NCBI GenBank assembly: GCA_019411205.1
Contig: DXRF01000001.1
Coordinates: forward strand, 1-33,293
DNA: 33,293 nt
Source: Parabacteroides sp.
Lineage (GTDB): Bacteria; Bacteroidota; Bacteroidia; Bacteroidales; Tannerellaceae
Reading direction: 5' to 3'
Shown: positions 1 through 8,580 of the stretch, piece after piece
Layout of the letters: the number at the start of each line of letters is the position of its first letter
Position numbering within the stretch: position 1 is the stretch's first letter
Position numbers and translations under genes: made by a program
Notes under the pieces: generated by a model
Told to the model about the DNA's origin: nothing
Databases searched by the model: none
Seen by the model: the letters and a program-made list of their open reading frames with translations, nothing else

Positions 1-4
1 TTTT

Positions 5-12
5 TACCTTTG
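5..12 (+). promoter_or_regulatory. Bacteroidetes -7 promoter element for nadA
   Basis: The sequence TACCTTTG matches the Bacteroidetes sigma-70 -7 consensus TAnnTTTG exactly. It lies about 150 bases before the chosen nadA start, and the -33 element would fall outside the window. Transcription would start at about position 17-20, inside the palindrome that follows. Confidence 0.6.
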
Positions 13-15
13 CAC

Positions 16-38
16 ATTATCAACTTATAGTTGATAAT
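16..38. promoter_or_regulatory. Perfect palindrome at the nadA transcription start, candidate operator
   Basis: Arms ATTATCAACT and AGTTGATAAT are exact reverse complements around a 3-base spacer. The element begins four bases after the -7 box, so a bound protein would block initiation. A looser pair of the same half-site, TTATCA at 55-60 and TGATAA at 75-80, lies downstream. No T-run follows, so it is not a terminator. A repressor that responds to NAD status is an inference from the downstream gene; the binding protein is unknown. Confidence 0.5.
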
Positions 39-158
39 AGGAGTAAAATAAAGATTATCAGTTATAAAGAATGATGATAACTTTGTTGATAGACTGTAAA
101 TAGCGGTTTATACTCATTAGTGATTATCGAATTTTACAATCATTTAATACAGGTAACT

Positions 159-1145
159 ATGTTGACAAACCAATCGATCGGATATATAGACGCACCCATC
201 CCAAAGGGGGTGGACCTGAAAGAAGAGATAAACAGGATGCGTAAAGAAAAGAACGCCGTTATCCTTGCTCATTATTATCAGACGGGTGATATTCAAGATA
301 TAGCAGATTTTGTAGGAGACAGTTTGGCATTGGCGCAACAGGCTGCCAAAACAACAGCCGATATCATTGTTTTTTGCGGTGTCCATTTTATGGGTGAAAC
401 AGCGAAGGTGCTGTGCCCGGATAAAAAAGTGTTGGTTCCGGACCTGAATGCCGGTTGCTCGTTGGCTGATAGTTGTCCGGCTACCGATTTTGCAGAATTT
501 GTCAAGCAGCATCCCGATCATGTGGTTATTTCGTATGTAAATACGACTGCTGCTGTAAAGGCCGTGACGGATGTAGTGGTGACGTCTACCAATGCACGCC
601 AGATAGTCGAAAGTTTTCCGGAAGATACGAAAATCATTTTCGGTCCGGACCGGAACTTAGGTAATTATATAAACGGTATTACCGGGCGCAAGATGTTGCT
701 TTGGGATGGTGCCTGCCATGTGCATGAACAGTTTTCACTGGAAAAGATATTGGAATTGAAAAAACAGTATCCCGATGCGGAAGTCATTACTCACCCAGAG
801 TGCAAACAGCCCGTTGTGCAGGTCTCGGACTTCGTAGGATCAACTGCGGCTCTTTTGAAGCACACTGTTAAGTCGGATAAGAAACAATTCATTGTAGCGA
901 CCGAAAGCGGTGTTATTCACGAAATGCGTAAGCAGAGCCCCGATAAAGAATTTATCCCGGCTCCTCCCAATGACAGTACGTGTGCTTGTAACGAATGTAA
1001 TTTTATGCGCTTGAACACGATGGAAAAACTTTACAACTGTTTGAAATACGAACTTCCTGAAATATTTGTCGACGAACAAGTTCAAGAAAAAGCGATCCGT
1101 CCAATCAAGAAGATGTTGGAGATATCGGAGAGGTTAGGGTTGTAA
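159..1145 (+). CDS. nadA: Quinolinate synthase NadA
   Basis: NadA condenses iminoaspartate with dihydroxyacetone phosphate to give quinolinate in de novo NAD synthesis, using an oxygen-sensitive [4Fe-4S] cluster in the cytoplasm. The 328-residue product has the ILAHYYQ motif near residue 38, the FCGVHFMGETAKVL segment near 72, and three cysteine regions that fit the cluster ligands: C100 (AGCSLAD), C186 (WDGACHVHEQF) and the C275/C277/C280 group, where C280 before NFMRLN is the likely ligand. The frame is open back to a GTG at 120, but ATG at 159 gives the N-terminus expected for the family. nadB and nadC are not beside it. A strong terminator closes it as a single-gene unit. Confidence 0.95.
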   Translation: MLTNQSIGYIDAPIPKGVDLKEEINRMRKEKNAVILAHYYQTGDIQDIADFVGDSLALAQQAAKTTADIIVFCGVHFMGETAKVLCPDKKVLVPDLNAGCSLADSCPATDFAEFVKQHPDHVVISYVNTTAAVKAVTDVVVTSTNARQIVESFPEDTKIIFGPDRNLGNYINGITGRKMLLWDGACHVHEQFSLEKILELKKQYPDAEVITHPECKQPVVQVSDFVGSTAALLKHTVKSDKKQFIVATESGVIHEMRKQSPDKEFIPAPPNDSTCACNECNFMRLNTMEKLYNCLKYELPEIFVDEQVQEKAIRPIKKMLEISERLGL

Positions 1146-1177
1146 GATTTGTTAGATAAACGAAACGAAATAATATG

Positions 1178-1219
1178 ATCCACTGTGGTATTTGTCTTAT
1201 CCACAGTGGATTTTTATTT
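1178..1219 (+). terminator. Intrinsic terminator of nadA
   Basis: A perfect 11-bp stem (ATCCACTGTGG at 1178-1188, CCACAGTGGAT at 1201-1211) with a 12-base loop is followed by a long T-rich tract. It sits 32 bases after the nadA stop. The convergent porZ stop codon directly abuts the T tract, and the other side is moderately T-rich when read on the minus strand, so it may serve both genes. Confidence 0.88.
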
Positions 1220-1220
1220 T

Positions 1221-3551
1221 TTATTTTATAACTGCGATTTTAGTAACTACACTTTCTTTTGAATCTTCGGTGGCAGAAAGCACCAGATATATGCCTGAAG
1301 CAACACGGACACCTTTAGTATTCCGGCAGTTCCAGATAGCTTGACCACCTAAAGATTTAGTCTGATAGACCAGATTTCCATTCAGATCGGTGATTTTGAC
1401 GATTGAGTTATCCATCAATCCCGTGATGGTTACTTTGTCTCTGTATTCAGGTCGTACGGGGTTCGGATATGCATACACGTCTGAATAGTCATCTTTACCT
1501 TTTGTCGCTTCTCCTTTGTAAGAAACCAAACCTTTGTCGGAACCGATGAACACTTCGCCAGTATTTTCATTAATTTCTATGGAATATATTTTGTCAGATA
1601 GTAGTGGACTGTTGGAGGTATTGAACTGATGGACGATTTCCTGATTGTCTTCGCTCAATACATAAACACCGCTACCGTCCGTTCCAATCCATTTCCGGTT
1701 TCCGTTATCTACCTTGATGGTCGTTATTATCGTATTATCGAGAAAATAATAGGGGATTCCTTCTTCATTGATTAGTTTTACACGTGTGCAACGCATAGAT
1801 TGATTGTTTTCTGTCGTTGTCAACTTTGGATTTGTTAAGTATATAGCCCCTTTATTGGTTCCTATCCATATATATCCGTTTTTATCCTCTGCCATACAAG
1901 TGTAGTTGTTGGGAGAAAAGTCGTTATTGTCTGTGTCAATGAAGTTTTTAAATTCATATGATGTCGCTTCATCTAAAGAGTTGCTGTTTGTTACGACTGT
2001 TAGACAGGCTTGACTGGCAGGACGGGAGATATTGATCCATTTGTCGTTATTCGAGGTGACGAGTATGTCGTTTATCGTGTACTTCCCATTTAACGATTCA
2101 ACAGACAGGCTGTGCCATTTTCCTTCTTTATCCAATATCTTGATAGCTTTGCTGACTTCAGAATTAGTCATCCATAGGTTTCCTTCCTTATCGAAAGCAA
2201 GTCCGTCTACACGACAATAAAAGCCCTCATTGCCGTGTGCGTTTTCAAGCGGGCTGTTTGTTTTGTTATAAACGGCGGAAGGTTCTCTGTCTATGAATTG
2301 AAAAAGACCATAACCGAAGGAAGATACGTAAATGATCTCTTTTTCAGCATCATTTTTTGTGACGACAATGCTGGTATAGTCTTTAGGCCATGTATTTAGT
2401 TTATTCTGAACGGCGGATGGTTCTAATACACTCCATTTTTCATAGTCATATATCATGACCGACCCGGCTTTATTAAAAGAATTATCCCCTGTCAGGCTTT
2501 TTCCACCAGGTATAATATATATTTTATCGTTTTTTGATATGATATCATAAGAACTGTTGGAGTAGGGGCCATCCAAGATTATGGCTTCGTTTATGGCTTC
2601 GAACTGGTTGGCTCCTTTTCTTTGGATAGAACGTAAACCCTTGTTTCCTTCGGCTATCCAATATTTGTCAGTCTGATACGTGCTGATATCTTTGATGGAT
2701 AGATTGTTGATTTGGTCAAAAGTTTTCGTATCTGTGAAAATATAAACTTGGGATGTGGCCATGCAGGCCAATTTTTCTCCCACAAGTTCCATATTGTTCA
2801 TTTGTGTGTTGCTGACCAAAGGAACGACAGTTCCATTCGATTCATAGTAGATGCCTTTATTTTGAGACAGATAGAATAGTTTATCCTTGAATAAGGATAT
2901 TTTGTCTATGGTATTTTCAGATGGGAATCCCGAAATCGAATATGTTTTCCAGTTTGATCTGTCTAACAGATTGTCATTCAAAGAAGCGTATATGACCGTA
3001 GACTTTTGATCTTCTTTTGTGGAAGCATATATATGATTGTTGAAAATAGCACAGGATGTTATATTCTTGGATAAGTTGTAGGTGTCGGTTATTTCCTTTT
3101 TATCCATGTTGACAACTACTATGCCCGACTGTATGGATAAATAGGCATATTCGTTATGAATCATAACGGAATTAAGTGATTTATCTCTTAAAGAAGTAGT
3201 TGTGTACAGATAAGGTATGTTTTTTACGGAACCTTCTTCCCAAATGTCTATATTGCAGTTTTTATAAACAATCAATAGTGATTTTGTTTTTTTGTTATAA
3301 GAAATAGATTGGATATCCGTGTCACTCAATCCATTTCCTTTGTAATATTGTTTGATGCTGTTATCTTCTTTCCCATATGTGTATAAGGCACCTTCTGCTA
3401 CGACAAATACCTGGTCTGCGGATTCTTCTACACAATTGGTATTATTGTAGGAGAGATACGTTTTCCATCCAAGCGTGTTGTCATTGTCATTAACTGATAA
3501 AGCAGGAAATGATAATAAGAAAAACAAGATGACAGTTAATATATTTCTCAT
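1221..3551 (-). CDS. porZ: PorZ-like type IX secretion protein (beta-propeller with C-terminal sorting domain)
   Basis: The 776-residue protein begins with a signal peptide (hydrophobic stretch at about residues 4-19). It continues as beta-propeller repeats, including blades such as LWMTNSEV, WIGTNKGAIYLT and WIGTDGSGVYVLS of the two-component-regulator propeller type. It ends in a type A sorting domain from about residue 690 (YPNPV, VKITDLNGNLVY, ASGIYLVLS, KIAVIK). There is no kinase or DNA-binding domain, so it is not a hybrid two-component sensor. This arrangement matches PorZ, which works with PorU, PorV and PorQ in the cell-surface attachment complex that links cargo to anionic LPS in Porphyromonas. 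It lies 13 bases after rdgB and is probably co-transcribed with it. The alternative is an uncharacterised propeller cargo protein of the same system. Confidence 0.8.
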   Translation of the reverse strand: MRNILTVILFFLLSFPALSVNDNDNTLGWKTYLSYNNTNCVEESADQVFVVAEGALYTYGKEDNSIKQYYKGNGLSDTDIQSISYNKKTKSLLIVYKNCNIDIWEEGSVKNIPYLYTTTSLRDKSLNSVMIHNEYAYLSIQSGIVVVNMDKKEITDTYNLSKNITSCAIFNNHIYASTKEDQKSTVIYASLNDNLLDRSNWKTYSISGFPSENTIDKISLFKDKLFYLSQNKGIYYESNGTVVPLVSNTQMNNMELVGEKLACMATSQVYIFTDTKTFDQINNLSIKDISTYQTDKYWIAEGNKGLRSIQRKGANQFEAINEAIILDGPYSNSSYDIISKNDKIYIIPGGKSLTGDNSFNKAGSVMIYDYEKWSVLEPSAVQNKLNTWPKDYTSIVVTKNDAEKEIIYVSSFGYGLFQFIDREPSAVYNKTNSPLENAHGNEGFYCRVDGLAFDKEGNLWMTNSEVSKAIKILDKEGKWHSLSVESLNGKYTINDILVTSNNDKWINISRPASQACLTVVTNSNSLDEATSYEFKNFIDTDNNDFSPNNYTCMAEDKNGYIWIGTNKGAIYLTNPKLTTTENNQSMRCTRVKLINEEGIPYYFLDNTIITTIKVDNGNRKWIGTDGSGVYVLSEDNQEIVHQFNTSNSPLLSDKIYSIEINENTGEVFIGSDKGLVSYKGEATKGKDDYSDVYAYPNPVRPEYRDKVTITGLMDNSIVKITDLNGNLVYQTKSLGGQAIWNCRNTKGVRVASGIYLVLSATEDSKESVVTKIAVIK

Positions 3552-3564
3552 ATTAATTACAATA

Positions 3565-4146
3565 TTAAAATGTGTAATCCGATAAGAAAGCAGTCAATTT
3601 TTTGACAGCTTCGGCACGGTGGCTGATCTGATTTTTTATATCATTGCCCATTTCGGCAAATGTTTGTGAGTAAGTGTCGGGAACAAATATGGGATCGTAC
3701 CCGAAACCGCTTCCGCCTCTTTTTTCGCTTATGATCGTACCATTGACAATACCTTCAAACAAATATTCTTTTCCATTCAAGATAAGAGCGATTACCGTAC
3801 GAAAACGAGCTTTCCGGTTCTTCTTGTTTTCCATTTCATGGAGAAGTTTGTCCATATTGGCTTCCGAATCATGTCCGGGACCGGCATAACGTGCCGAATA
3901 TACTCCGGGAGCGTTGTGTAGAGCTTCTACTTCAAGACCGGTGTCGTCTGCAAAACAGTCATATCCGAAATGTTCTTTTATGTAACGGGCTTTTTGCAAG
4001 GCGTTGCCTTCCAATGTTTCTGCCGTTTCGGGTATATCCTCATGGCAATCGATATCTGAGAGGCTGACTATTTCGGTATATCCGGATGTTATTTTCCGGA
4101 CTTCATCCAGTTTATGCTGGTTGTTTGTTGCGAATACAAGTTTCAT
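3565..4146 (-). CDS. rdgB: Non-canonical purine NTP pyrophosphatase (RdgB/HAM1 family)
   Basis: The enzyme hydrolyses ITP, dITP and XTP to monophosphates, keeping deaminated purines out of nucleic acids. The 193-residue product carries the family signatures FATNNQHKLDE at the N-terminus, FADDTGLEVEAL, GVYSARYAG, GGSGFGYDPIF and a C-terminal NQISHRAEA. The frame is open to an ATG at 4173, but the start at 4146 places MKLVFATNN at the terminus, as in homologues, and avoids beginning inside the upstream hairpin. It follows the yitT-type gene after 84 bases that hold a terminator, and precedes porZ by 13 bases. Confidence 0.93.
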   Translation of the reverse strand: MKLVFATNNQHKLDEVRKITSGYTEIVSLSDIDCHEDIPETAETLEGNALQKARYIKEHFGYDCFADDTGLEVEALHNAPGVYSARYAGPGHDSEANMDKLLHEMENKKNRKARFRTVIALILNGKEYLFEGIVNGTIISEKRGGSGFGYDPIFVPDTYSQTFAEMGNDIKNQISHRAEAVKKLTAFLSDYTF

Positions 4147-4163
4147 GTTTGTTGAGTATGAAT

Positions 4164-4210
4164 AAAAAAGCACTTCTATACGATGTGTATATAACGTATG
4201 GAAGTGCTTT
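4164..4210 (-). terminator. Intrinsic terminator between the yitT-type gene and rdgB
   Basis: Arms at 4167-4182 and 4195-4210 pair over 16 bp with one G-T wobble around a 12-base loop. Read on the minus strand, the hairpin ends in GCTTTTTTATT, a clear U tract. It is 20 bases after the upstream stop and ends 17 bases before the rdgB ATG, leaving no room for a new promoter after it. It therefore either ends the leuS-yitT unit, with rdgB reached by read-through or an upstream internal promoter, or acts as an attenuator. Confidence 0.75.
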
Positions 4211-4230
4211 AAATTGTTTGGATGATTGTT

Positions 4231-5109
4231 TTATGTTTTTATCTGGTCAAACCCTTCCCCGTATACTCCTCTGACGATACTTTGGGAGATGAAGGCCTGG
4301 TGGTCGATTTGTTTTACCAGGCGGAAGATGGAGACGGATTCTGATTTTTTTGCCAGCAATACAACAACCTTGACCGGTTTGCGGGAATATCCGCCTACAC
4401 CGTCGAGGATGGTGCAACCACGGCCTAAATCATTGATGATGTGTTCGGCTATTTCGTCGTATTTCTGCGAAAAGATCAGGAATTGGACGGATTGACGATT
4501 TCCGTTCAGGACGACATCGATTATATAATTGCTTACAAACATTTCAACGAAACCGAAAACGATTTTTTCAACATCATGGAACAGGAAAAATGAAGAACCG
4601 ATGATGATAAAATCGCAGAACAGTAAGGCTCGCCCGATCGATATATTCTTGTATTTGTTGATAATGGCCCCAACAATATCCGTTCCACCGGTACTGCCGT
4701 TTGCCGAAAATACAAGTCCGAGACCTGCTCCGCAGAGGAATGCACCGATGATGATGGACATAAACGGTTGATCGTGTAGGAGTGGCTGTCCTTTCAGAAG
4801 CCATTCGAAAAATGACAAGGAAGCCGACAAGGAGAAGACTCCGAAAATTGTTTTTATCAGGAATTTGAATCCTAAAATTTTCAGTGCCGCTAACAGCAAT
4901 ACGATGTTTATGACAAAGTAAGATACTGAAACGGGGATTAATTCATTACTGGCAAAAAAGATCAAGGCACAAATACCACTGACTCCACCGGTGATAATTT
5001 CATTCGACAGAATGAAAGCGTTGAAGCCGAAGCCGTACAAGAGAGTACCCAATAGAATCATCAGGTAATCTTGTACAGCAAAATAGACTTTGTTGTTTAT
5101 AAGCTTCAT
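4231..5109 (-). CDS. YitT family membrane protein (DUF161 plus DUF2179)
   Basis: The 292-residue inner-membrane protein has several hydrophobic segments over roughly residues 12-210, with the conserved GGVSGI near residue 41 and NGSTGGTDIVG near 137. A soluble C-terminal domain of the DUF2179 type follows (GRGCTILDGVGGYSRKPVKV, then a VYGEGF ending). The family is widespread in Bacteroidetes and Firmicutes; its transport substrate or role is not established. The start lies 10 bases after the leuS stop, so the two genes are almost certainly co-transcribed. A minus-strand terminator follows the stop codon. Confidence 0.9.
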   Translation of the reverse strand: MKLINNKVYFAVQDYLMILLGTLLYGFGFNAFILSNEIITGGVSGICALIFFASNELIPVSVSYFVINIVLLLAALKILGFKFLIKTIFGVFSLSASLSFFEWLLKGQPLLHDQPFMSIIIGAFLCGAGLGLVFSANGSTGGTDIVGAIINKYKNISIGRALLFCDFIIIGSSFFLFHDVEKIVFGFVEMFVSNYIIDVVLNGNRQSVQFLIFSQKYDEIAEHIINDLGRGCTILDGVGGYSRKPVKVVVLLAKKSESVSIFRLVKQIDHQAFISQSIVRGVYGEGFDQIKT

Positions 5110-5119
5110 ATAAATAAAT

Positions 5120-7957
5120 TTAGATTACGATGTTTACAATCTTTCCTGGAACAACGATAATCTTTTTCGGAGTCTTGCCTTCCATCCACTTTGCGGAATT
5201 TTCATGGGCAAGAGCGGCTTTTTCTATTTCTTCGCGAGGCATATCAGCCGGGAGTTCCATACTGAAACGGGCTTTGCCGTTGAAAGAGATAGCATAAGTG
5301 AGCGAGTTTTCTTTCAAGTATTCTTCGTTGTAGACAGGCCATTCGGCATCGCATACGGTAGTATCGTGACCGCAGGTATGCCATAATTCTTCAGCGGTAT
5401 GAGGAGCGAACGGAGCAAGCAGAACGATTAACTGTTCCAGGATTGCCCGCTTGTTGCATTTCAGGCTGCTCAGTTCGTTTACACAGATCATGAAGGCACT
5501 GATGGAAGTGTTGTACGAGAAATGTTCGATGTCGTATGTCACTTTCTTGATCAGTTTATGCAATGATTTTAGTTCGTCAGCTGTCGGTTCTGCATCTGTG
5601 ATCTGCAAGGTGTCCGTATTGCCGAAGAACAATCCCCAGAGCTTTTTCAGGAAGCGGTGTACACCGTCGATACCGTTCGTATCCCATGGTTTGGATTGTT
5701 CCAACGGACCTAAGAACATTTCATACAGACGAAGTGTGTCGGCACCATATTTCTCGACAATCATATCCGGATTGACCACGTTGAACATAGATTTCGACAT
5801 CTTTTCAACAGCCCATCCGCAGATGTATTTTCCATCTTCCAATACGAATTCCGCGTCGTTATATTCCGGACGCCAGTTTTTGAAGGCTTCGATATCCAAC
5901 ACATCGTTCGATACGATGTTTACGTCTACATGGATAGGAGTGACCTCGTACTGGTCTTTCAGGTTCAGGGATACGAATTTGTTCGTACCGTTGATACGGT
6001 ATACGAAGTTGGAACGTCCCTGGATCATACCTTGGTTGATCAGTTTCTTGAACGGTTCCTCTTCACAAACGATACCTAAGTCAAACAGGAATTTATTCCA
6101 AAAACGGCTGTAGATCAGGTGTCCGGTAGCATGTTCGGTACCACCGATATACAGGTCTACGTTGCGCCAGTATTCATCTACGTCTTTAGCTACTAAAGCC
6201 TGGTCGTTGCGTGGGTCCATGTAACGCAGGTAATAGGCGGATGAACCGGCGAATCCCGGCATCGTGCAAAGTTCCAGCGGGAAGATAGTCTTGTTGTCTA
6301 TTTTAGAAACTTCCGTGACTTCCTGTTTTACGGTGTCCCATGCCCATTTTACGGCATGTCCCAGAGGCGGTTCGCCTGTTTCGGTCGGCAGGAATTTATC
6401 TACTTCCGGCAATTCCAACGGTAATTTGTCTACCGGCAACATCTGAGGCATACCGTCTGCATCGTAATAGACAGGGAACGGTTCGCCCCAGTAACGCTGG
6501 CGGCTGAAGATAGCGTCGCGCAGACGGTAGTTCACCTTTACACGTCCTAACTTATGTTCTGCCACGTATTTCTTGGTGGCGGCGATTGCTTCTTTTACGG
6601 TCAGGCCGTTCAACGACAGGTCGCAATGAGGCGTTACGTCCGGTCTCGGTGAGTTGCAGACGATTCCTTCTTTTGCATCGAAACTTTCTTCGCTTACGTC
6701 GCAACCTTCGATCAGCGGGACAATCGACAAGTTGAAATGTTTGGCGAATGCATAGTCACGGCTGTCGTGTGCTGGAACGGCCATGATAGCGCCTGTTCCG
6801 TAGCCGGCCAGTACGTAGTCGCTGATCCAGACAGGCACGGCGTCTCCCGTGAACGGATTGATTGCGTATGAACCGCTGAATACACCGGTAACGGAACGAT
6901 CGGCGATACGTTCACGCTCCGTACGTTTTTTAGTACGATCCAGATAAGCGTCGACTTCCTGTTTCTGCTCCGGAGTCGTCAATTGTGCGACCAGTTCGCT
7001 TTCGGGAGCCAAGACCATGAAAGTGACACCGAACATGGTGTCGGCACGGGTTGTAAAGATAGTAAATTCGAGGTCGCTGTCTTTTACTTTGAATTGGATT
7101 TCAGCACCTTCGCTACGGCCGATCCAGTTACGCTGTGTTTCTTTCAGCGAGTCTGTCCAGTCGATCGTCTCCAGTCCATCCAGAAGGCGTTGTGCATAGG
7201 CGGATACGCGCAGGCACCATTGACGCATGATCTTTTGTTCCACCGGATAGCCACCACGTTCGGAAACGCCGTTCACCACTTCGTCGTTGGCCAGTACCGT
7301 ACCCAATGCGGCACACCAGTTTACCATCGTTTCGCCTCGATAAGCGATCCGGTAGTTCAGCAGGATTTCCTGTTTTTCTTTATCGTTTTTGGCTTTCCAT
7401 TCGCCGGCAGTGAAATGCAATTCTTCGCTGCAGGCTACATTCAAACCTTCCGTTCCGGACTGTTCGAAAGTGGCAACCAGTTCGCTGATGGGACGTGCCT
7501 GCTTTTTATCGTTGCAGTAATAGCTGTTGAACATCTGGATGAATGCCCATTGCGTCCATTTATAATATTCGGGATCGCAAGTACGGATCTCGCGGTTCCA
7601 GTCGTAGCTGAAACCTATTTTGTCCATCTGTTCCCGATAACGGGCGATGTTTTTCTTTGTCGTTACTTCAGGATGCTGTCCGGTTTGGATGGCATATTGT
7701 TCTGCCGGCAGTCCGTAGGCATCGTAGCCCATCGGATGCAAAACGTTGAAGCCTTGCAGGCGTTTGTAACGGGAATAAATATCAGAAGCGATGTAACCGA
7801 GCGGGTGGCCTACATGTAGTCCTGCTCCTGACGGATAAGGGAACATGTCCAAAACATAATATTTTGGTTTGTCGGCATTTTTTTCGACTTTATAAACCTT
7901 ATTGGCAATCCAGTATTCGTGCCACTTTTTCTCAATTTCTCTGAAATTGTACTCCAT
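5120..7957 (-). CDS. leuS: Leucyl-tRNA synthetase
   Basis: The class I synthetase charges tRNA-Leu. The 945-residue protein has the HIGH-type motif as HVGH at residues 48-51 and KMSKS at 719-723. The CP1 editing domain between them shows the threonine-rich TIFTTRADTMFG segment and AVPAHDSRDYAFA, which contains the editing-site aspartate. The C-terminal anticodon-binding region follows KMSKS. The gene is full length with a clear ATG. It is first in the cluster, with a -7 promoter element 42 bases upstream; no T-box-like leader is visible. Confidence 0.97.
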   Translation of the reverse strand: MEYNFREIEKKWHEYWIANKVYKVEKNADKPKYYVLDMFPYPSGAGLHVGHPLGYIASDIYSRYKRLQGFNVLHPMGYDAYGLPAEQYAIQTGQHPEVTTKKNIARYREQMDKIGFSYDWNREIRTCDPEYYKWTQWAFIQMFNSYYCNDKKQARPISELVATFEQSGTEGLNVACSEELHFTAGEWKAKNDKEKQEILLNYRIAYRGETMVNWCAALGTVLANDEVVNGVSERGGYPVEQKIMRQWCLRVSAYAQRLLDGLETIDWTDSLKETQRNWIGRSEGAEIQFKVKDSDLEFTIFTTRADTMFGVTFMVLAPESELVAQLTTPEQKQEVDAYLDRTKKRTERERIADRSVTGVFSGSYAINPFTGDAVPVWISDYVLAGYGTGAIMAVPAHDSRDYAFAKHFNLSIVPLIEGCDVSEESFDAKEGIVCNSPRPDVTPHCDLSLNGLTVKEAIAATKKYVAEHKLGRVKVNYRLRDAIFSRQRYWGEPFPVYYDADGMPQMLPVDKLPLELPEVDKFLPTETGEPPLGHAVKWAWDTVKQEVTEVSKIDNKTIFPLELCTMPGFAGSSAYYLRYMDPRNDQALVAKDVDEYWRNVDLYIGGTEHATGHLIYSRFWNKFLFDLGIVCEEEPFKKLINQGMIQGRSNFVYRINGTNKFVSLNLKDQYEVTPIHVDVNIVSNDVLDIEAFKNWRPEYNDAEFVLEDGKYICGWAVEKMSKSMFNVVNPDMIVEKYGADTLRLYEMFLGPLEQSKPWDTNGIDGVHRFLKKLWGLFFGNTDTLQITDAEPTADELKSLHKLIKKVTYDIEHFSYNTSISAFMICVNELSSLKCNKRAILEQLIVLLAPFAPHTAEELWHTCGHDTTVCDAEWPVYNEEYLKENSLTYAISFNGKARFSMELPADMPREEIEKAALAHENSAKWMEGKTPKKIIVVPGKIVNIVI

Positions 7958-7998
7958 GATCGTTTATCGTTTATTTTATCGTTTTCTATTTAAAGCCA

Positions 7999-8006
7999 CA
8001 AAGTTA
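7999..8006 (-). promoter_or_regulatory. -7 promoter element for leuS and the genes after it
   Basis: On the minus strand this reads TAACTTTG, an exact TAnnTTTG match, 41 bases before the leuS ATG. A weak TTTA lies near the expected -33 position. The placement suits the sole promoter of leuS and the yitT-type gene. Confidence 0.55.
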
Positions 8007-8252
8007 GTGAATTTTGTAATACATAAAGAGTTGAAGCGGCAAATTGCAAGGACGGGCAAAATAAAATTTCATTCTGGAGGTTGTGGATGTCAATCTGGAA
8101 ATTACAATATCTTCGTTGTTTCCAATGGTTCAAATATAGGCAAATGAAAACAAATAACAACGCATGGCCTATTGCAGACAGGACAACTGTATCATGAAAT
8201 ATACCAAAGAAAAAACAGGATCTTATCATATTAGGTTTTTCCCACTTCCTCT

Positions 8253-8343
8253 GTCACTGTATCACTGATTTCTTTCTACCAATTGATATTCAACTTGTTT
8301 TGTTAGTGATATATGCCCGTTTTCTCTATCACTACCCTATCAC
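8253..8343. repeat. TATCAC motif cluster, left part
   Basis: GTCAC at 8253-8257 and TATCAC at 8260-8265, 8327-8332 and 8338-8343 lie on the plus strand, with the reverse form GTGATA at 8306-8311. The last two direct copies start 11 bases apart, about one helical turn. The same hexamer recurs at 8728-8818 in mostly opposite orientation. Confidence 0.6.
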
Positions 8344-8426
8344 TGGCACTTATTTCCCACCCCTGCAAATCACTTAATTTTATGTAAAAGATGACTATAA
8401 AATAGATAAAACCGGTTGGTTTTTAT

Positions 8427-8456
8427 TGTCCGGCACGGTACTTTAGTTGCCGGACA
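8427..8456. repeat. Small GC-rich hairpin overlapping the large hairpin
   Basis: TGTCCGGCA (8427-8435) and TGCCGGACA (8448-8456) are exact reverse complements with a 12-base loop. Its right arm shares bases 8454-8456 with the left arm of the larger hairpin, so the two structures compete at their junction. Confidence 0.7.
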
Positions 8457-8534
8457 CCCCCATGTTGCCCCCTCTTACACCCGGATGTACCGGCCTTCTA
8501 CACCCGGGTGTAAGGGATGGCAACATGGGGGTGT
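8454..8534. repeat. Large interrupted hairpin, about 33 paired bases
   Basis: The outer arms ACACCCCCATGTTGCC (8454-8469) and GGCAACATGGGGGTGT (8519-8534) are perfect over 16 bp. After a 2-base mismatch the inner arms 8472-8484 and 8504-8516 pair over 13 bp with one wobble, and 8486-8489 pairs with 8499-8502 around a 9-base loop. No T-run follows on either side, so this is not a standard terminator. A folded RNA, a cruciform or a protein-binding site are possible. Confidence 0.75.
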
Positions 8535-8561
8535 TTACGGAATTATGTGCTTGCCTTTGCT

Positions 8562-8580
8562 AAAAAAAGCGAGGGCTTTT
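8562..8580 (-). terminator. Weak terminator-like hairpin downstream of the sulfatase gene
   Basis: On the minus strand a 6-bp stem (AAAAGC/GCTTTT) with a 4-base loop is followed by seven T residues in all. It lies about 335 bases after the sulfatase stop. The stem is short and has only two G-C pairs, so termination strength is doubtful. Confidence 0.3.

Noticed and set aside
5451..6113. Open frame of 220 codons antisense to leuS
   Set aside because: It is serine- and phenylalanine-rich shadow sequence covering the KMSKS region of leuS.
6983..7819. Open frame of 278 codons antisense to leuS
   Set aside because: It mirrors the leuS coding frame, is rich in Phe, Val and Cys without domain character, and leuS is full length.
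7990..8229. Short minus-strand open frame upstream of leuS
   Set aside because: It overlaps the leuS promoter element, has no family resemblance, and shows no start context better than chance.
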